A stretch of DNA of 64,000 bases from Pseudomonadota bacterium. Lineage in GTDB: Bacteria; Pseudomonadota; Gammaproteobacteria; Burkholderiales; Burkholderiaceae_C. The position numbers were made by a program, and so were the translations under genes. The notes beneath the pieces are model-generated. The model saw nothing but the letters and a program-made list of their open reading frames with translations, did not search any database and was not told the DNA's origin. Shown here in pieces: positions 26,240 through 36,979 of the stretch (position 1 is its first letter; every line of letters begins with the position of its first letter). The DNA is taken from contig JAEZWW010000046.1 of the NCBI GenBank assembly GCA_023442945.1, positions 15,091 to 79,090 of the forward strand, read 5' to 3'.

Positions 26240-26333
26240 GCACCCTCCCGGTCGGTCGCGCGGCCGACCGCGCCGGCGGGTCTTGGGGGCATTGTCCCAT
26301 CGCGGGTGGCGCGGCTCTCTAGAATCGGTCACC

Positions 26334-27182
26334 ATGTCTGACCGCCTCGCCGTCCTGCCGCAGTACCTGCTGCCCAAGAAGTTGTTGACCCAGTTGGCCG
26401 GCGGGGGTGCCGGCCTGCATGGCGGCAATATGACCCACGCCGTCATCCGCCGCTTTGTTGCGCGCTACGGCGTCGACATGGCCGAAGCGGCCAACCCCGA
26501 CATCACCAGCTACGCCAGCTTCAACGACTTCTTTACGCGCGCGCTGCGCGACGGCGCGCGGCCGCTGGCGGCCACCGACTACGTCTGCCCGGTGGACGGC
26601 GCCATCAGCCAGTTCGGCCCGATCGAGCGCGACCAGATTTTCCAGGCCAAGGGTCACCACTACAGCACGCGCGCGCTGCTGGCGGGCGACGCGCGCCTGG
26701 CGGCCGAGTTCGACAACGGCCAGTTCGCCACCATTTACCTCAGCCCCAAGGACTACCACCGCATCCACATGCCCTGCGCCGGGCGGCTGACGCAAATGGC
26801 CTATGTGCCGGGCGATCTGTTTTCGGTCAACCCGACCACGGCGCGCGGCGTGCCGGGCCTGTTTGCGCGCAACGAGCGCGTGGTCTGCGTGTTCGACACC
26901 GCGCGCGGCCCCTTCGTGCTGGTGCTGGTCGGCGCGACCATCGTCGGCAGCATGGCCACGGTGTGGCACGGCGTGGTCAACCCGCCGCGCACCGGCGATG
27001 TGCGGCGCTGGTCGTACGACGAGCCGCCGGTCACGTTGGCGCAGGGCGCGGAAATGGGGCGCTTTCTGCTGGGCTCCACCGTCGTGCTGCTGTGGCCGCA
27101 CGGCACGCTGAAATTCAACCCCGACTGGGCGCCCGGGCGCGGCGTGCGCTTGGGCGAGGCGATGGGCAAGGCGCTGGGCTGA
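26334..27182 (+). CDS. psd: Phosphatidylserine decarboxylase proenzyme
   Basis: 282-residue inner-membrane enzyme converting phosphatidylserine to phosphatidylethanolamine. The self-cleavage motif LGST, which yields the pyruvoyl cofactor at Ser, is in GRFLLGSTVVLLWP near residue 245; the N-terminal LPQYLLPKKLLTQLAG and SFNDFFTRAL match E. coli Psd. The ATG at 26334 is preferred to far upstream in-frame starts. TAGAAT at 26320-26325 is a -10-like element 8 bp ahead. Completes the pathway begun by pssA. Confidence 0.95.
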   Translation: MSDRLAVLPQYLLPKKLLTQLAGGGAGLHGGNMTHAVIRRFVARYGVDMAEAANPDITSYASFNDFFTRALRDGARPLAATDYVCPVDGAISQFGPIERDQIFQAKGHHYSTRALLAGDARLAAEFDNGQFATIYLSPKDYHRIHMPCAGRLTQMAYVPGDLFSVNPTTARGVPGLFARNERVVCVFDTARGPFVLVLVGATIVGSMATVWHGVVNPPRTGDVRRWSYDEPPVTLAQGAEMGRFLLGSTVVLLWPHGTLKFNPDWAPGRGVRLGEAMGKALG

Positions 27183-27189
27183 TTCCAAG

Positions 27190-27248
27190 CCAAATCGGCC
27201 TCTGGTCCTACAACCACTTGCGTGGCCAGCTCCTTAATTCATAGCAAT
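27190..27248 (+). repeat. Family A dispersed repeat, copy A10
   Basis: AATCGGCCTCTGGTCCTACA, ACCACTTGCGTGGCCAGCTC and a clean TTAATTCATAGCAA end. Fills the psd-purT gap. Confidence 0.9.
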
Positions 27249-27271
27249 CAACGTTTTCAGGACCGCATTTC

Positions 27272-28516
27272 ATGACCACGATTGGTACCCCTTTGTCTCC
27301 TTCGGCCACCCGCGTCATGCTGTTGGGCAGCGGCGAATTGGGCAAGGAAGTGCTGATCGCGCTGCAGCGCCTGGGTGTCGAAACCATCGCCGTCGACCGT
27401 TACGCCAACGCGCCCGGCCAGCAGGTCGCGCACCACGCCCACACCATCACCATGAGCGACCCGGAGGCGCTGCGCGCGCTGATCGAGCGTGAAAAGCCAA
27501 TGCTGGTCGTGCCCGAGATCGAGGCCATCGCCACGCCCGTGCTGGAAGCGCTGGAGGCCGCCGGCACCGTGCGTGTGATCCCCACCGCGCGCGCCGCCCG
27601 CCTGACCATGGACCGCGAAGGCATCCGCCGCCTGGCCGCGGAAACGCTGGGCCTGCCGACCAGCCCGTACCGCTTCTGCGATTCGGCTGCCGAGCTGCAA
27701 GCCGCCATCGACGGCAGCGACGGCCAGCCCGCCATCGGCTACCCCTGCGTCGTCAAACCGGTGATGAGCAGCAGCGGCAAAGGCCAAAGCAAGATCGACG
27801 GCCCGGCCGACGTGCAAAAGGCGTGGGACTATGCCATGGCCGGCGGCCGCGTGAGCCACGGCCGCGTCATCGTCGAAGGCTTCATCGACTTCGACTACGA
27901 AATCACTTTGCTCACCGTGCGCGCGCTGGGTGAGGGCGGTGAGGTGCAAACGCATTTCTGCGCGCCTATCGGCCACCTGCAGGTCAGCGGCGACTACGTT
28001 GAAAGCTGGCAGCCGCACCCCATGCGCCCGGCTGCGCTGGCCGAGGCGCAGCGCATCGCCGCCGCCGTCACCGCCGACCTGGGTGCGGGCTTGGACGGAA
28101 AGCCCTCCGGGCTTGGCTTGTTCGGCGTCGAGCTGTTCGTCAAAGGCGACCAGGTCTGGTTCAGCGAAGTCAGCCCGCGCCCGCACGATACCGGCATGGT
28201 GACGATGATCACGCAGTGGCAGAACGAGTTCGAGCTGCACGCCCGCGCCATCCTCGGCCTGCCGGTCGACACCAGCCTGAAGACGCCCGGCGCCAGCGCG
28301 GTGATTTACGGCGGCGTGGACGCCGAGGGCATCGTCTTCGACGGCGTGGCCGACGCGCTGCGCGAGCCGGGCACCGAGCTGCGCCTGTTCGGCAAGCCCG
28401 AAAGCTTCGCCAAGCGCCGCATGGGCGTCGCGCTGGCGCGGGATGAGGACGTGGACCGTGCGCGCGACAAGGCCAAGCGCGCGGCTGGCCGCGTGCGCCC
28501 GCGCGCGACCGGTTGA
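27272..28516 (+). CDS. purT: Formate-dependent phosphoribosylglycinamide formyltransferase
   Basis: 414-residue ATP-grasp enzyme that formylates GAR with free formate, the folate-independent third step of purine synthesis. Landmarks are VMLLGSGELGKEV near the N-terminus, KPVMSSSGKGQS (ATP-binding), EVSPRPHDTGMVT and the C-terminal LRLFGKP. Length is standard. Stand-alone gene 23 bp after a family A repeat; transcription may continue from psd. Confidence 0.96.
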   Translation: MTTIGTPLSPSATRVMLLGSGELGKEVLIALQRLGVETIAVDRYANAPGQQVAHHAHTITMSDPEALRALIEREKPMLVVPEIEAIATPVLEALEAAGTVRVIPTARAARLTMDREGIRRLAAETLGLPTSPYRFCDSAAELQAAIDGSDGQPAIGYPCVVKPVMSSSGKGQSKIDGPADVQKAWDYAMAGGRVSHGRVIVEGFIDFDYEITLLTVRALGEGGEVQTHFCAPIGHLQVSGDYVESWQPHPMRPAALAEAQRIAAAVTADLGAGLDGKPSGLGLFGVELFVKGDQVWFSEVSPRPHDTGMVTMITQWQNEFELHARAILGLPVDTSLKTPGASAVIYGGVDAEGIVFDGVADALREPGTELRLFGKPESFAKRRMGVALARDEDVDRARDKAKRAAGRVRPRATG

Positions 28517-28762
28517 CGCGCTGACTGGTCGCCGGCGCCACACCGCCCGTCGCGCCAACGCGTCCTGGCGCGGCGTAGCAGCTGCCCGCCTTGGCGACGC
28601 GAGGGTGCTGATTGTCGCCAAGACAGGTGCTGGGCGCCCGGTGGCCTTATGGCCCGACCGATTGTCGACACGGCCGCGCGGGAACGCCTAAGCATGGGCT
28701 TGGCGCTATTCCAACCGCGTTGTGCGAGGGGCGTTTGATCGAAGGGCGGTTTGCCACTCTCT

Positions 28763-28788
28763 TTTTACAAAGCAAACGCTTGGCGAAA
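28763..28788. promoter_or_regulatory. Imperfect 26-bp dyad overlapping the tetR promoter (candidate operator)
   Basis: Reads TTTTACAAAG - 6 bp - GCTTGGCGAA-A. It matches the dyad at 48071-48096 at about 20 of 26 positions in ungapped alignment. It covers the -35 region of the tetR gene, a position suited to autorepression. Confidence 0.6.
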
Positions 28789-28808
28789 ATAAAAAGCCTT
28801 GCTATGCT
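28780..28808 (+). promoter_or_regulatory. Promoter of the tetR gene
   Basis: TTGGCG (28780-28785), 17-bp spacer, TATGCT (28803-28808). The start codon follows 6 bp later, so the transcript may be leaderless. The rest of the 298-bp gap after purT holds no gene that I recognise. Confidence 0.55.
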
Positions 28809-28814
28809 GCGTGA

Positions 28815-29462
28815 ATGGAGCGACTTGAGCCTACCGAAACCACCCCCGCGCCGCGCCGGGGCCGCCCGCCCAAGACGGCGGCCGAGCGCGATGAAGGCAA
28901 CCGCCGTCAGGCGCTGATCGCTGCCGCCGCGAAGCTGTTCCGCACCAAGGGCTTTGATGCCACCAGCACGCGCGACATCGCCGCGGCGGCGGACATGCAG
29001 AGCGGCTCACCCTTCTATTTCTTTCAGAGCAAACAGGCTTTGCTGCACGCCGTCATGCAAGAAGGCATGGCCCGTGTCACCGTCACGCAGGACGACACGT
29101 TGAAGGCCTTGGGCGCGCGCGCGTCGGCGCACGACAAGCTGCGGGCGCTGATCCGCCACCACTTCGAGGTGCTGCTGGGCCCGAACAGCGATTTCATCCC
29201 GGTGATGCTGTACGAATGGCGTTCGCTCACGCCAGAGCAGCGCGCGGACGTGACGCAACTGAAGGATGTGTATGAGGCGGTCTGGGTGCCCGTGCTGCGT
29301 GCCCTGCACCGCGCGGGCCAGATCAAGGCGACGCCGACGGCGGCGCGCTTGCTGATCTTTGGCGCTCTGCACTGGGCGGTGCAATGGTATTCGGCCGAAG
29401 GGCCCATGACGCTGGACGAGATCACGGCGCAGGCGATGAAGCTGTTCACGGGGGAAGCATGA
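28815..29462 (+). CDS. TetR-family transcriptional regulator
   Basis: 215-residue repressor. An Arg/Pro-rich lead (RRGRPPKTAAERDEGNRR) precedes the TetR helix-turn-helix at about residues 33-75 (FRTKGFDATSTRDIAAAADM), then an all-helical ligand domain containing YEWRSLTPEQR, a feature I associate with acyl-CoA-responsive members. It is the first gene of the acyl-CoA cluster and overlaps the next gene by 4 bp (ATGA). A dyad on its own promoter also occurs in the liv/thiolase intergenic region, making it the best candidate for their shared regulator. Confidence 0.9.
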   Translation: MERLEPTETTPAPRRGRPPKTAAERDEGNRRQALIAAAAKLFRTKGFDATSTRDIAAAADMQSGSPFYFFQSKQALLHAVMQEGMARVTVTQDDTLKALGARASAHDKLRALIRHHFEVLLGPNSDFIPVMLYEWRSLTPEQRADVTQLKDVYEAVWVPVLRALHRAGQIKATPTAARLLIFGALHWAVQWYSAEGPMTLDEITAQAMKLFTGEA

Positions 29463-30343
29463 CGTACCGCAGTGTGTTTGCGCCGGGGCTGTTTGCCGGC
29501 CAGGTGGTGGTGGTGACAGGCGGCGGCTCGGGCATCGGGCGCTGCACCGCGCACGAACTCGCAGCGCTGGGCGCGCACGTGGTGCTGATCGGCCGCAACG
29601 TGGACAAGCTGCGCGCCACGCAAGACGAGATCGTGCAGGACGGCGGCCAAGCCAGCCACGCGGTGTGCGATATTCGCCAGGAAGAGGCGGTGCGAACGAC
29701 CGTTGCCGCCATCGTGCAGGCGCAGGGCCGCATCGACGCGCTGGTCAACAACGCCGGCGGCCAGTACATCACGCCGGCCGAGAAGATCGGCGCCAAGGGC
29801 TGGCAGGCGGTGATCGACACCAACCTGACCGGCGGCTTCTTGATGGCGCGCGAATGCTTTGTGCAAAGCATGCAGGCGAATGGCGGCGCCATCGTCAACA
29901 TCGTGGCCGACATCTGGGGCTCCATGCCCGGCATGGCGCACAGCGGCGCGGCGCGCGCCGGCATGGTCAGCTTCACCGAGACCGCCGCCGTCGAATGGGC
30001 GACCAGCGCCGTGCGCGTCAACGCGCTCGCGCCGGGTTACATCGCCTCCAGCGGCATGGACCATTACCCGCCGGAGGCCGGCGACATGCTGCGCGAGATG
30101 CGCCACACCGTGCCGCTGGGCCGCTTCGCGACCGAGGCCGAGGTGTCGGCCGGCATCGTGTTCCTGCTCAGTCCCGCGGCCAGTTTCATCAGCGGCAGCG
30201 TGCTGCGCATCGACGGCGCGCGCCCGCAGGTGCGCATGGGCTGGGGCCAGGTCGCGGCCGAGCCCGCCGTGCAGCAGCGCCCCGCCGTGCGCCCCTTTGA
30301 TGGCTTTCATCGCTACGTCACGCCGAAAGTGTTCAGCCCATGA
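29459..30343 (+). CDS. SDR reductase resembling peroxisomal trans-2-enoyl-CoA reductase (PECR)
   Basis: 294-residue Rossmann protein: cofactor motif TGGGSGIG at residues 20-27, then NNAGG. The usual SDR Tyr-x3-Lys is absent; the site reads HSGAARAG, with Ser and Arg in those places. Human PECR, as I recall it, carries the same HSGAARAG, so this is a subfamily trait and not decay. Expected to reduce a 2-enoyl-CoA with NADPH. Start overlaps the tetR stop; the carboxylase gene overlaps its own stop by 4 bp, so translation is coupled. Confidence 0.82.
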   Translation: MTYRSVFAPGLFAGQVVVVTGGGSGIGRCTAHELAALGAHVVLIGRNVDKLRATQDEIVQDGGQASHAVCDIRQEEAVRTTVAAIVQAQGRIDALVNNAGGQYITPAEKIGAKGWQAVIDTNLTGGFLMARECFVQSMQANGGAIVNIVADIWGSMPGMAHSGAARAGMVSFTETAAVEWATSAVRVNALAPGYIASSGMDHYPPEAGDMLREMRHTVPLGRFATEAEVSAGIVFLLSPAASFISGSVLRIDGARPQVRMGWGQVAAEPAVQQRPAVRPFDGFHRYVTPKVFSP

Positions 30344-31983
30344 GCGTGTTTTCTTCCCTCTGGAATTCGCAGGGCGAGCAGGCCCAGTCGCGCCGAGCTG
30401 CCACGCTGGAGCGCATCGCCGCCTGGCGCGCCCTGGAAGCGCGCGCGGCGGACGCGTCAGCCCGCGCCAAGCCGCAGTTCGACAAGCGCGGCCAGTTGCT
30501 GCCGCGCGAGCGCCTGGCTTTGTTGCTGGATCCGGGTGCGCCGTGGCTGCCGCTGTGCTCGCTGGCCGGTTACCTGCAGGACCGGCGCGACCCGGCCAAG
30601 TCGGTGCCCGGCGGCGGCATGTTGGCGGGCATCGGTTTCATCGAGGGCGTGCGCTGCATGGTGGTCGCCAGCGATTCGGGCATTGAAGCCGGCGCCATCC
30701 AGGAGCGCGGGCTGGACAAGATGCTGCGGGTGCAAGAGATCGCGCTGCAAAACCGCCTGCCTTTCATCCACCTGGTGGAAAGCGCCGGCGCCAACCTGAT
30801 GCGCTACAAGGTCGAGGGCTTTGTGCACGGTGGCTCGCTGTTTCGCAACCTGGCGCGCCATTCGGCCGCGGGGCTGCCGGTGGTGACCGTGCAGCACGGC
30901 TCGGGCACGGCCGGTGGTGCGTACATGCCGGGGCTGTCCGATATCGTGATCATGGTGCGCGGCCGCTCGCGCGCATTTCTCGCCGGCCCGCCGCTGCTCA
31001 AGGCCGCCACCGGCGAAGTGGCGACCGAAGAAGAACTGGGCGGCGCCGAGATGCACACCAGCGTGTCGGGCCTGGGCGAATACCTAGCTGAAAACGACCG
31101 CCAGGCGCTGGGCATGGCGCGCGCCGCGATCCGCGAGTTTTCTGCGGCGAATCGGCCTGTGGCCCTAGAGCCATCTGCGCGGAAAGCTACCGATGCTGTA
31201 GCAAACGAGCCCAGCTTCCCGGCCGACGACCTGCTGGGCCTGATGCCGCCGCACCACCGCGAGCCGGTCGACATGCGCGAGGTGATGGCCCGCATCGTCG
31301 ACGGCTCCGACCTGCTCGAATTCAAGCCGCTGTACGGCGCGCCCACGCTGTGCGTGCAGGCGCGCATCGGCGGCCACCGCGTCGGCATCATCAGCAACAA
31401 CGGCCCGATCGACGTGGCCGGCGCCAACAAGGCCACGCACTTCATCCAGTGGATGTGCCAGCTGGGCCACCCCATCGTCTACCTGCAGAACACCACCGGC
31501 TACATGGTCGGCAAGGACAGCGAGCAGGGCGGCATGATCAAGCACGGCAGCAAGATGATCCAGGCCGTAACCAACGCCACCGTGCCGCAGCTGACCATCC
31601 AGTGTGGCGCCAGTTTTGGCGCCGGCAACTACGGCATGTGCGGGCGCGGCTACGCACCGCGCTTCTTGTTCAGCTGGCCCGGCGCCAAGACCGCGGTGAT
31701 GGGCGGCGAACAGGCCGCGCGCACCATGCAGATCGTGACCGAGGCCGGCATGGCGCGCAAAGGCCTGACGCCCGACCCGGCCGAATCGCAGGCGCAGTAC
31801 GACCAGATCGTCGCCATGTTTGAAGCGCAGGCTGACGCCTTCTACACCAGCGGCCTGCTGCTGGACGACGGCGTGATCGATCCGCGCGACACGCGGGCCG
31901 TGCTGCGCTTTTGCCTGGACACGATCGCCGAAGGCGCGGCGAAAGTCGTGCGGCCGATGCAGTTCGGCGTTGCCCGCATGTGA
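30340..31983 (+). CDS. Acyl-CoA carboxylase, carboxyltransferase (beta) subunit
   Basis: 547-residue crotonase-fold carboxyltransferase of the methylcrotonyl-/geranyl-CoA carboxylase type: N-terminal half with GTAGGAYMPGLSD and GGAEMHTSVSGLGEYLAE, C-terminal half with GGHRVGIISNNGPID and GASFGAGNYGMCGRGY. It moves CO2 from biotin to an acyl-CoA, with the biotinylated subunit encoded at 33514. Residues about 267-289 at the junction of the two halves are encoded by a family A repeat. Substrate (3-methylcrotonyl-, geranyl- or another enoyl-CoA) cannot be decided. Confidence 0.9.
   Translation: MSVFSSLWNSQGEQAQSRRAATLERIAAWRALEARAADASARAKPQFDKRGQLLPRERLALLLDPGAPWLPLCSLAGYLQDRRDPAKSVPGGGMLAGIGFIEGVRCMVVASDSGIEAGAIQERGLDKMLRVQEIALQNRLPFIHLVESAGANLMRYKVEGFVHGGSLFRNLARHSAAGLPVVTVQHGSGTAGGAYMPGLSDIVIMVRGRSRAFLAGPPLLKAATGEVATEEELGGAEMHTSVSGLGEYLAENDRQALGMARAAIREFSAANRPVALEPSARKATDAVANEPSFPADDLLGLMPPHHREPVDMREVMARIVDGSDLLEFKPLYGAPTLCVQARIGGHRVGIISNNGPIDVAGANKATHFIQWMCQLGHPIVYLQNTTGYMVGKDSEQGGMIKHGSKMIQAVTNATVPQLTIQCGASFGAGNYGMCGRGYAPRFLFSWPGAKTAVMGGEQAARTMQIVTEAGMARKGLTPDPAESQAQYDQIVAMFEAQADAFYTSGLLLDDGVIDPRDTRAVLRFCLDTIAEGAAKVVRPMQFGVARM
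31139..31206 (+). repeat. Family A repeat, copy A11, in frame in the carboxyltransferase gene
   Basis: ATCGGCCTGTGGCCCTAGAG, CCATCTGCGCGGAAAGCTAC and a terminal GCTGTAGCAAAC. Encodes AANRPVALEPSARKATDAVA, at the linker between the two carboxyltransferase half-domains. Confidence 0.88.
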
Positions 31984-32021
31984 GCGAGGCGCGCACCCCC
32001 ACACACCCGAGGACACATCCC

Positions 32022-33191
32022 ATGCAGCTGACGCACGAACACGAGCAGGTCCGCGACACGCTCAAGCGCTACATCGACGAGCACATCAACCCGCACGTCG
32101 ACGAATGGGAAGAGGCCGAGATCTTCCCCGCGCACCAGGTCTTCAAGGGTTTGGGCGACCTGGGCCTGCTGGGCCTGACCAAGCCGGTCGAATACGGCGG
32201 CGCGGGGCTCGACTATTCCTACAGCATGGTCATGGCCGAGACGCTGGGCCACATCCGCTGCGGCGGCGTGCCCATGGCGATCGGTGTGCAGACCGACATG
32301 TGCACGCCCGCGCTGGCGCGCTTCGGCAGCGATGAGCTGCGCCGCGAATTCCTGGCGCCGGCCATCGCGGGCGACATGGTCGGGTGCATCGGCGTCAGCG
32401 AGCCAGCGGCGGGCAGCGATGTGTCGGGCATCAAGAGCGTGGCGCGCAAGGACGGCGACGACTACCTGATCAGCGGCCAGAAGATGTGGATCACCAACAG
32501 CCTCCAGGCCGACTGGATGTGCATGCTGGTCAACACCGGCGGCGACAACCTGCACAAGAACAAGAGCCTGGTCATGGTGCCGATGCGGGACGGGCGCGGC
32601 GGCCAGCTGACGCCGGGCATCGAGGTGGCGCGCAAGATCCGGAAGATCGGTATGGATTCGTCCGACACCGGGCTGATCTACTTTGACGACGTGCGCGTGC
32701 CGCAGCGCTACCTGATCGGCCAGGAAGGCCAAGGCTTTATCTACCAGATGCAGCAGTTCCAGGAAGAGCGCCTGTGGGCCGCGGCCAACGCGCTGGTGGC
32801 GCTGGACGAATGCATCCAGGAAACCATTACCTGGGCGCGCGACCGCCACATGTTCGGCAGCACGCTGCTGAACCAGCAGTGGGTGCAGTTCAAGCTGGTG
32901 GAGCTGCAAACCGAGGTCGAAGCGCTGCGCGCGCTGACCTGGGCCGCAGGCGCGCGCTATGTGCAGGGCGACGACGTGCTGCAGTGGGCCAGCATGGCCA
33001 AGCTGAAGGCCGGCCGTCTGATGCGCGAGGTGGCCGACACCTGTTTGCAGTTCTGGGGCGGCATGGGCTTCACCTTGGACAACCGCGTGTCGCGCCTGTA
33101 CCGCGACGGGCGCCTGGCGTCGATTGGCGGCGGGGCGGACGAGGTGATGATGGGGATCATTGCCAAAACGATGGGGATGATGAAGAGATGA
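32022..33191 (+). CDS. Acyl-CoA dehydrogenase
   Basis: 389-residue FAD flavoprotein that introduces the alpha,beta double bond in an acyl-CoA, passing electrons to ETF. N-terminal helical domain, middle beta domain with CIGVSEPAAGSDVSGIK and WITNSLQADW, C-terminal helical domain with FWGGMGFTLDNRVSRLYRD; the catalytic Glu is likely that of GGGADEV near the C-terminus. The ATG at 32022 gives MQLTHEHEQVRDTL. Follows the carboxyltransferase gene by 38 bp in the same direction. Confidence 0.93.
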   Translation: MQLTHEHEQVRDTLKRYIDEHINPHVDEWEEAEIFPAHQVFKGLGDLGLLGLTKPVEYGGAGLDYSYSMVMAETLGHIRCGGVPMAIGVQTDMCTPALARFGSDELRREFLAPAIAGDMVGCIGVSEPAAGSDVSGIKSVARKDGDDYLISGQKMWITNSLQADWMCMLVNTGGDNLHKNKSLVMVPMRDGRGGQLTPGIEVARKIRKIGMDSSDTGLIYFDDVRVPQRYLIGQEGQGFIYQMQQFQEERLWAAANALVALDECIQETITWARDRHMFGSTLLNQQWVQFKLVELQTEVEALRALTWAAGARYVQGDDVLQWASMAKLKAGRLMREVADTCLQFWGGMGFTLDNRVSRLYRDGRLASIGGGADEVMMGIIAKTMGMMKR

Positions 33192-33193
33192 AC

Positions 33194-33316
33194 ACCCCCC
33201 TGAGTCGCCTGCGGCGCCTTCCCCCCGCTCTCTTCGCGCTGACGCGCTTCGGGCAGGGGGACAACGCCAATGCCCGGCGCAGGTCCGGGCATGGCGTTCG
33301 CTGGGATGGCGGGCTG
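33194..33316 (+). repeat. Family B dispersed repeat, copy B2
   Basis: Starts directly after the dehydrogenase stop, as copy B1 does after exbB. The stem AACGCC + ATGCCCGG / CCGGGCAT + GGCGTT is at 33263-33298, with the same loop CGCAGGT and the same flank CGCTGGG. Confidence 0.85.
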
Positions 33317-33419
33317 CGCCGCCACTTGTGCGGGGGTGTGCGGAGGGCGGTTGGACTTTCGCCCATGGACCTGGTGCGCAACGGGGCTGCGTGTTCCGCA
33401 GTTGAGCTGGCAGCGGTTG

Positions 33420-33480
33420 CTTGCAACATGCTCCCAAATTCGCAGCTGTCCGCGCAAGTGGCACTGGGGCCGCAGGCCGA
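33420..33480 (-). repeat. Family A dispersed repeat, copy A12
   Basis: On the minus strand: TCGGCCTGCGGCCCCAGTGC, CACTTGCGCGGACAGCTGCG; a more diverged copy, with the terminal ATAGCAA reduced to GTTGCAA. Confidence 0.7.
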
Positions 33481-33513
33481 TTTCATTCAAATTTGTTGTT
33501 CGACGGAGGGCGC

Positions 33514-35561
<2,048 letters not shown>

Positions 35562-35565
<4 letters not shown>

Positions 35566-36848
35566 CCGCCGAGGCCGTCACCGCCGATGCGTCGGTGGCC
35601 GAGCGCGCGCTGCTGGCCGACACCGTGGCGCGCTTTGCGCGCGAACGCATCGCGCCGCACGTGACGGCGTGGGACGCGGCCGGCGAATTCCCGCGCGCGC
35701 TGTACCGCGAGGCGGCCGCACTCGGCCTGCTCGGCCTGGGCTACCCCGAGGCTTACGGCGGCACGCCGGCCTCGCACCGCCTGCGCCTCAGCCTGTGGGT
35801 GCCACTGTGTCGGTATGGCGCCAGCGGCGGCGTGCTGGCCAGCCTGCTGTCGCACAACATCGGCTTGCCGCCGGTGCTGGCGTTGGGCAGCGACGCGGTG
35901 AAGCAGGAAGTGGTGCCGCCCGTGCTGGCGGGCGAGCGCATCGCCGCGTTGGCCATCACCGAGCCCGGTGGCGGCTCCGACGTGGCGGCGCTGCGCACGC
36001 GCGCGCGGCGCGAGGGCGATGACTACGTGATCGATGGCGAGAAGGTGTTCATCACCTCGGGCATGCGCGCCGACTGGATCACTGTCGCTGTACGGACATC
36101 TGCCCCCACGCTCCCTGCTGCGCATGGTGCGCTGCCCCCGTCCGGGGAAGGGACCACGGATGCGCCGCGGTCTGGGGCTCCCGCTGCCTTGGGGCGGCCC
36201 GGCGGCAGCGGCGGCGACGCCGGCAGCCACGGCGCGGGCGGCATCTCGCTCCTGCTGGTGCCGGGTGACAGCGCTGGCCTCAGCCGCACCCGCCTGGACA
36301 AGATGGGCTGGCTGTGTTCCGACACCGCGCACCTGCGCTTTGACGGCGTGCGCGTGCCGGCGCGCTACCTGCTGGGCGAGGAGGGCGCGGGCTTCAAGGC
36401 CATCATGGGCAACTTCAATGGCGAGCGCTTTGGCATCGCCTGCGCGGCGCTGGGTTTTGCGCAAGCCTGCTACGACGAGGCGCTGGCCTGGGCGCGCGAG
36501 CGCCAGACCTTTGGCGCGGCGCTGACGCAGCACCAGGTGGTGCGCCACCGGCTGATTGACATGCAGCAGCGCATCCGTTCGACCGAGGCCTGGCTGGAGC
36601 AGCTGGCCGCCCGCGCCGACGCCGGCGACACCGGGGCCGACTGGGTCGGCGAGGTCTGCGTGCTGAAGAACCACGCCACGCAGGCCATGGCGTTTTGCGC
36701 CGACGCGGGCGTGCAGATCCTGGGCGGCATGGGCTACATGCGCGGCACGGTATGCGAGCGCATCTACCGCGAGGTGAAGGTGCTGACCATCGGTGGCGGC
36801 ACAGAAGAAATCATGCGTGAACTGGCCGCGCGCCAATGGAGGATTTGA
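35562..36848 (+). CDS. Second acyl-CoA dehydrogenase
   Basis: 428-residue FAD-dependent acyl-CoA dehydrogenase; its ATG overlaps the carboxylase stop by 4 bp. Family features: LLGLGYPEAYGGTPAS, TEPGGGSDVAALRT, GMRADWITVAVRT, DKMGWLCSDTAHLRFDGVRV, QILGGMGYMRGTVCERIYRE and GGGTEEIM near the C-terminus (catalytic Glu region). It is 40-50 residues longer than most relatives; the excess is a Gly/Pro/Ala-rich stretch at about 180-222 encoded by a family C repeat in the middle beta domain. Confidence 0.9.
36101..36203 (-). repeat. Family C repeat, copy C2, in frame in the second acyl-CoA dehydrogenase gene
   Basis: On the + strand it reads GCCCCCACGCTCCCTGCTGC, GCGCTGCCCCCGTCCGGGGA and GCCTTGGGGCGGCCCGGC; the end pieces are the reverse complement of those in C1. 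Encodes a low-complexity insert rich in Ala, Pro, Gly and Ser. Confidence 0.82.
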
Positions 36849-36899
36849 ATTCAATCGACCAATGGCCCTACGGGGGATTGCGCAGGCAGCTAGCAAAAC
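36849..36899 (+). repeat. Family A dispersed repeat, copy A14
   Basis: CCAATGGCCCTACGGGGGAT, TGCGCAGGCAGCTAGCAAAA; the loop ACAACCATC is changed to ACGGGGGAT and the terminal spacer is deleted. Starts at the dehydrogenase stop. Confidence 0.8.
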
Positions 36900-36979
36900 G
36901 AGAGCGTTCAGTCAGAGCGCCACCGCACCGGATGCCAAACACTGCACGCGCCCAAGGGGCGCTACACAAGGACGGAGAC

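Larger units (their letters stand above)
33192..33513. other. 322-bp repeat-filled gap within the acyl-CoA cluster
   Basis: No gene. The first two thirds is a family B repeat, the last part a family A repeat on the minus strand. Both neighbours are on the + strand, so the repeats interrupt a probable operon. Confidence 0.8.

Noticed and set aside
29459..30343. Loss of the catalytic Tyr and Lys in the first SDR as evidence of inactivity
   Set aside because: The replacing motif HSGAARAG is typical of PECR-type reductases, so it is a subfamily trait.
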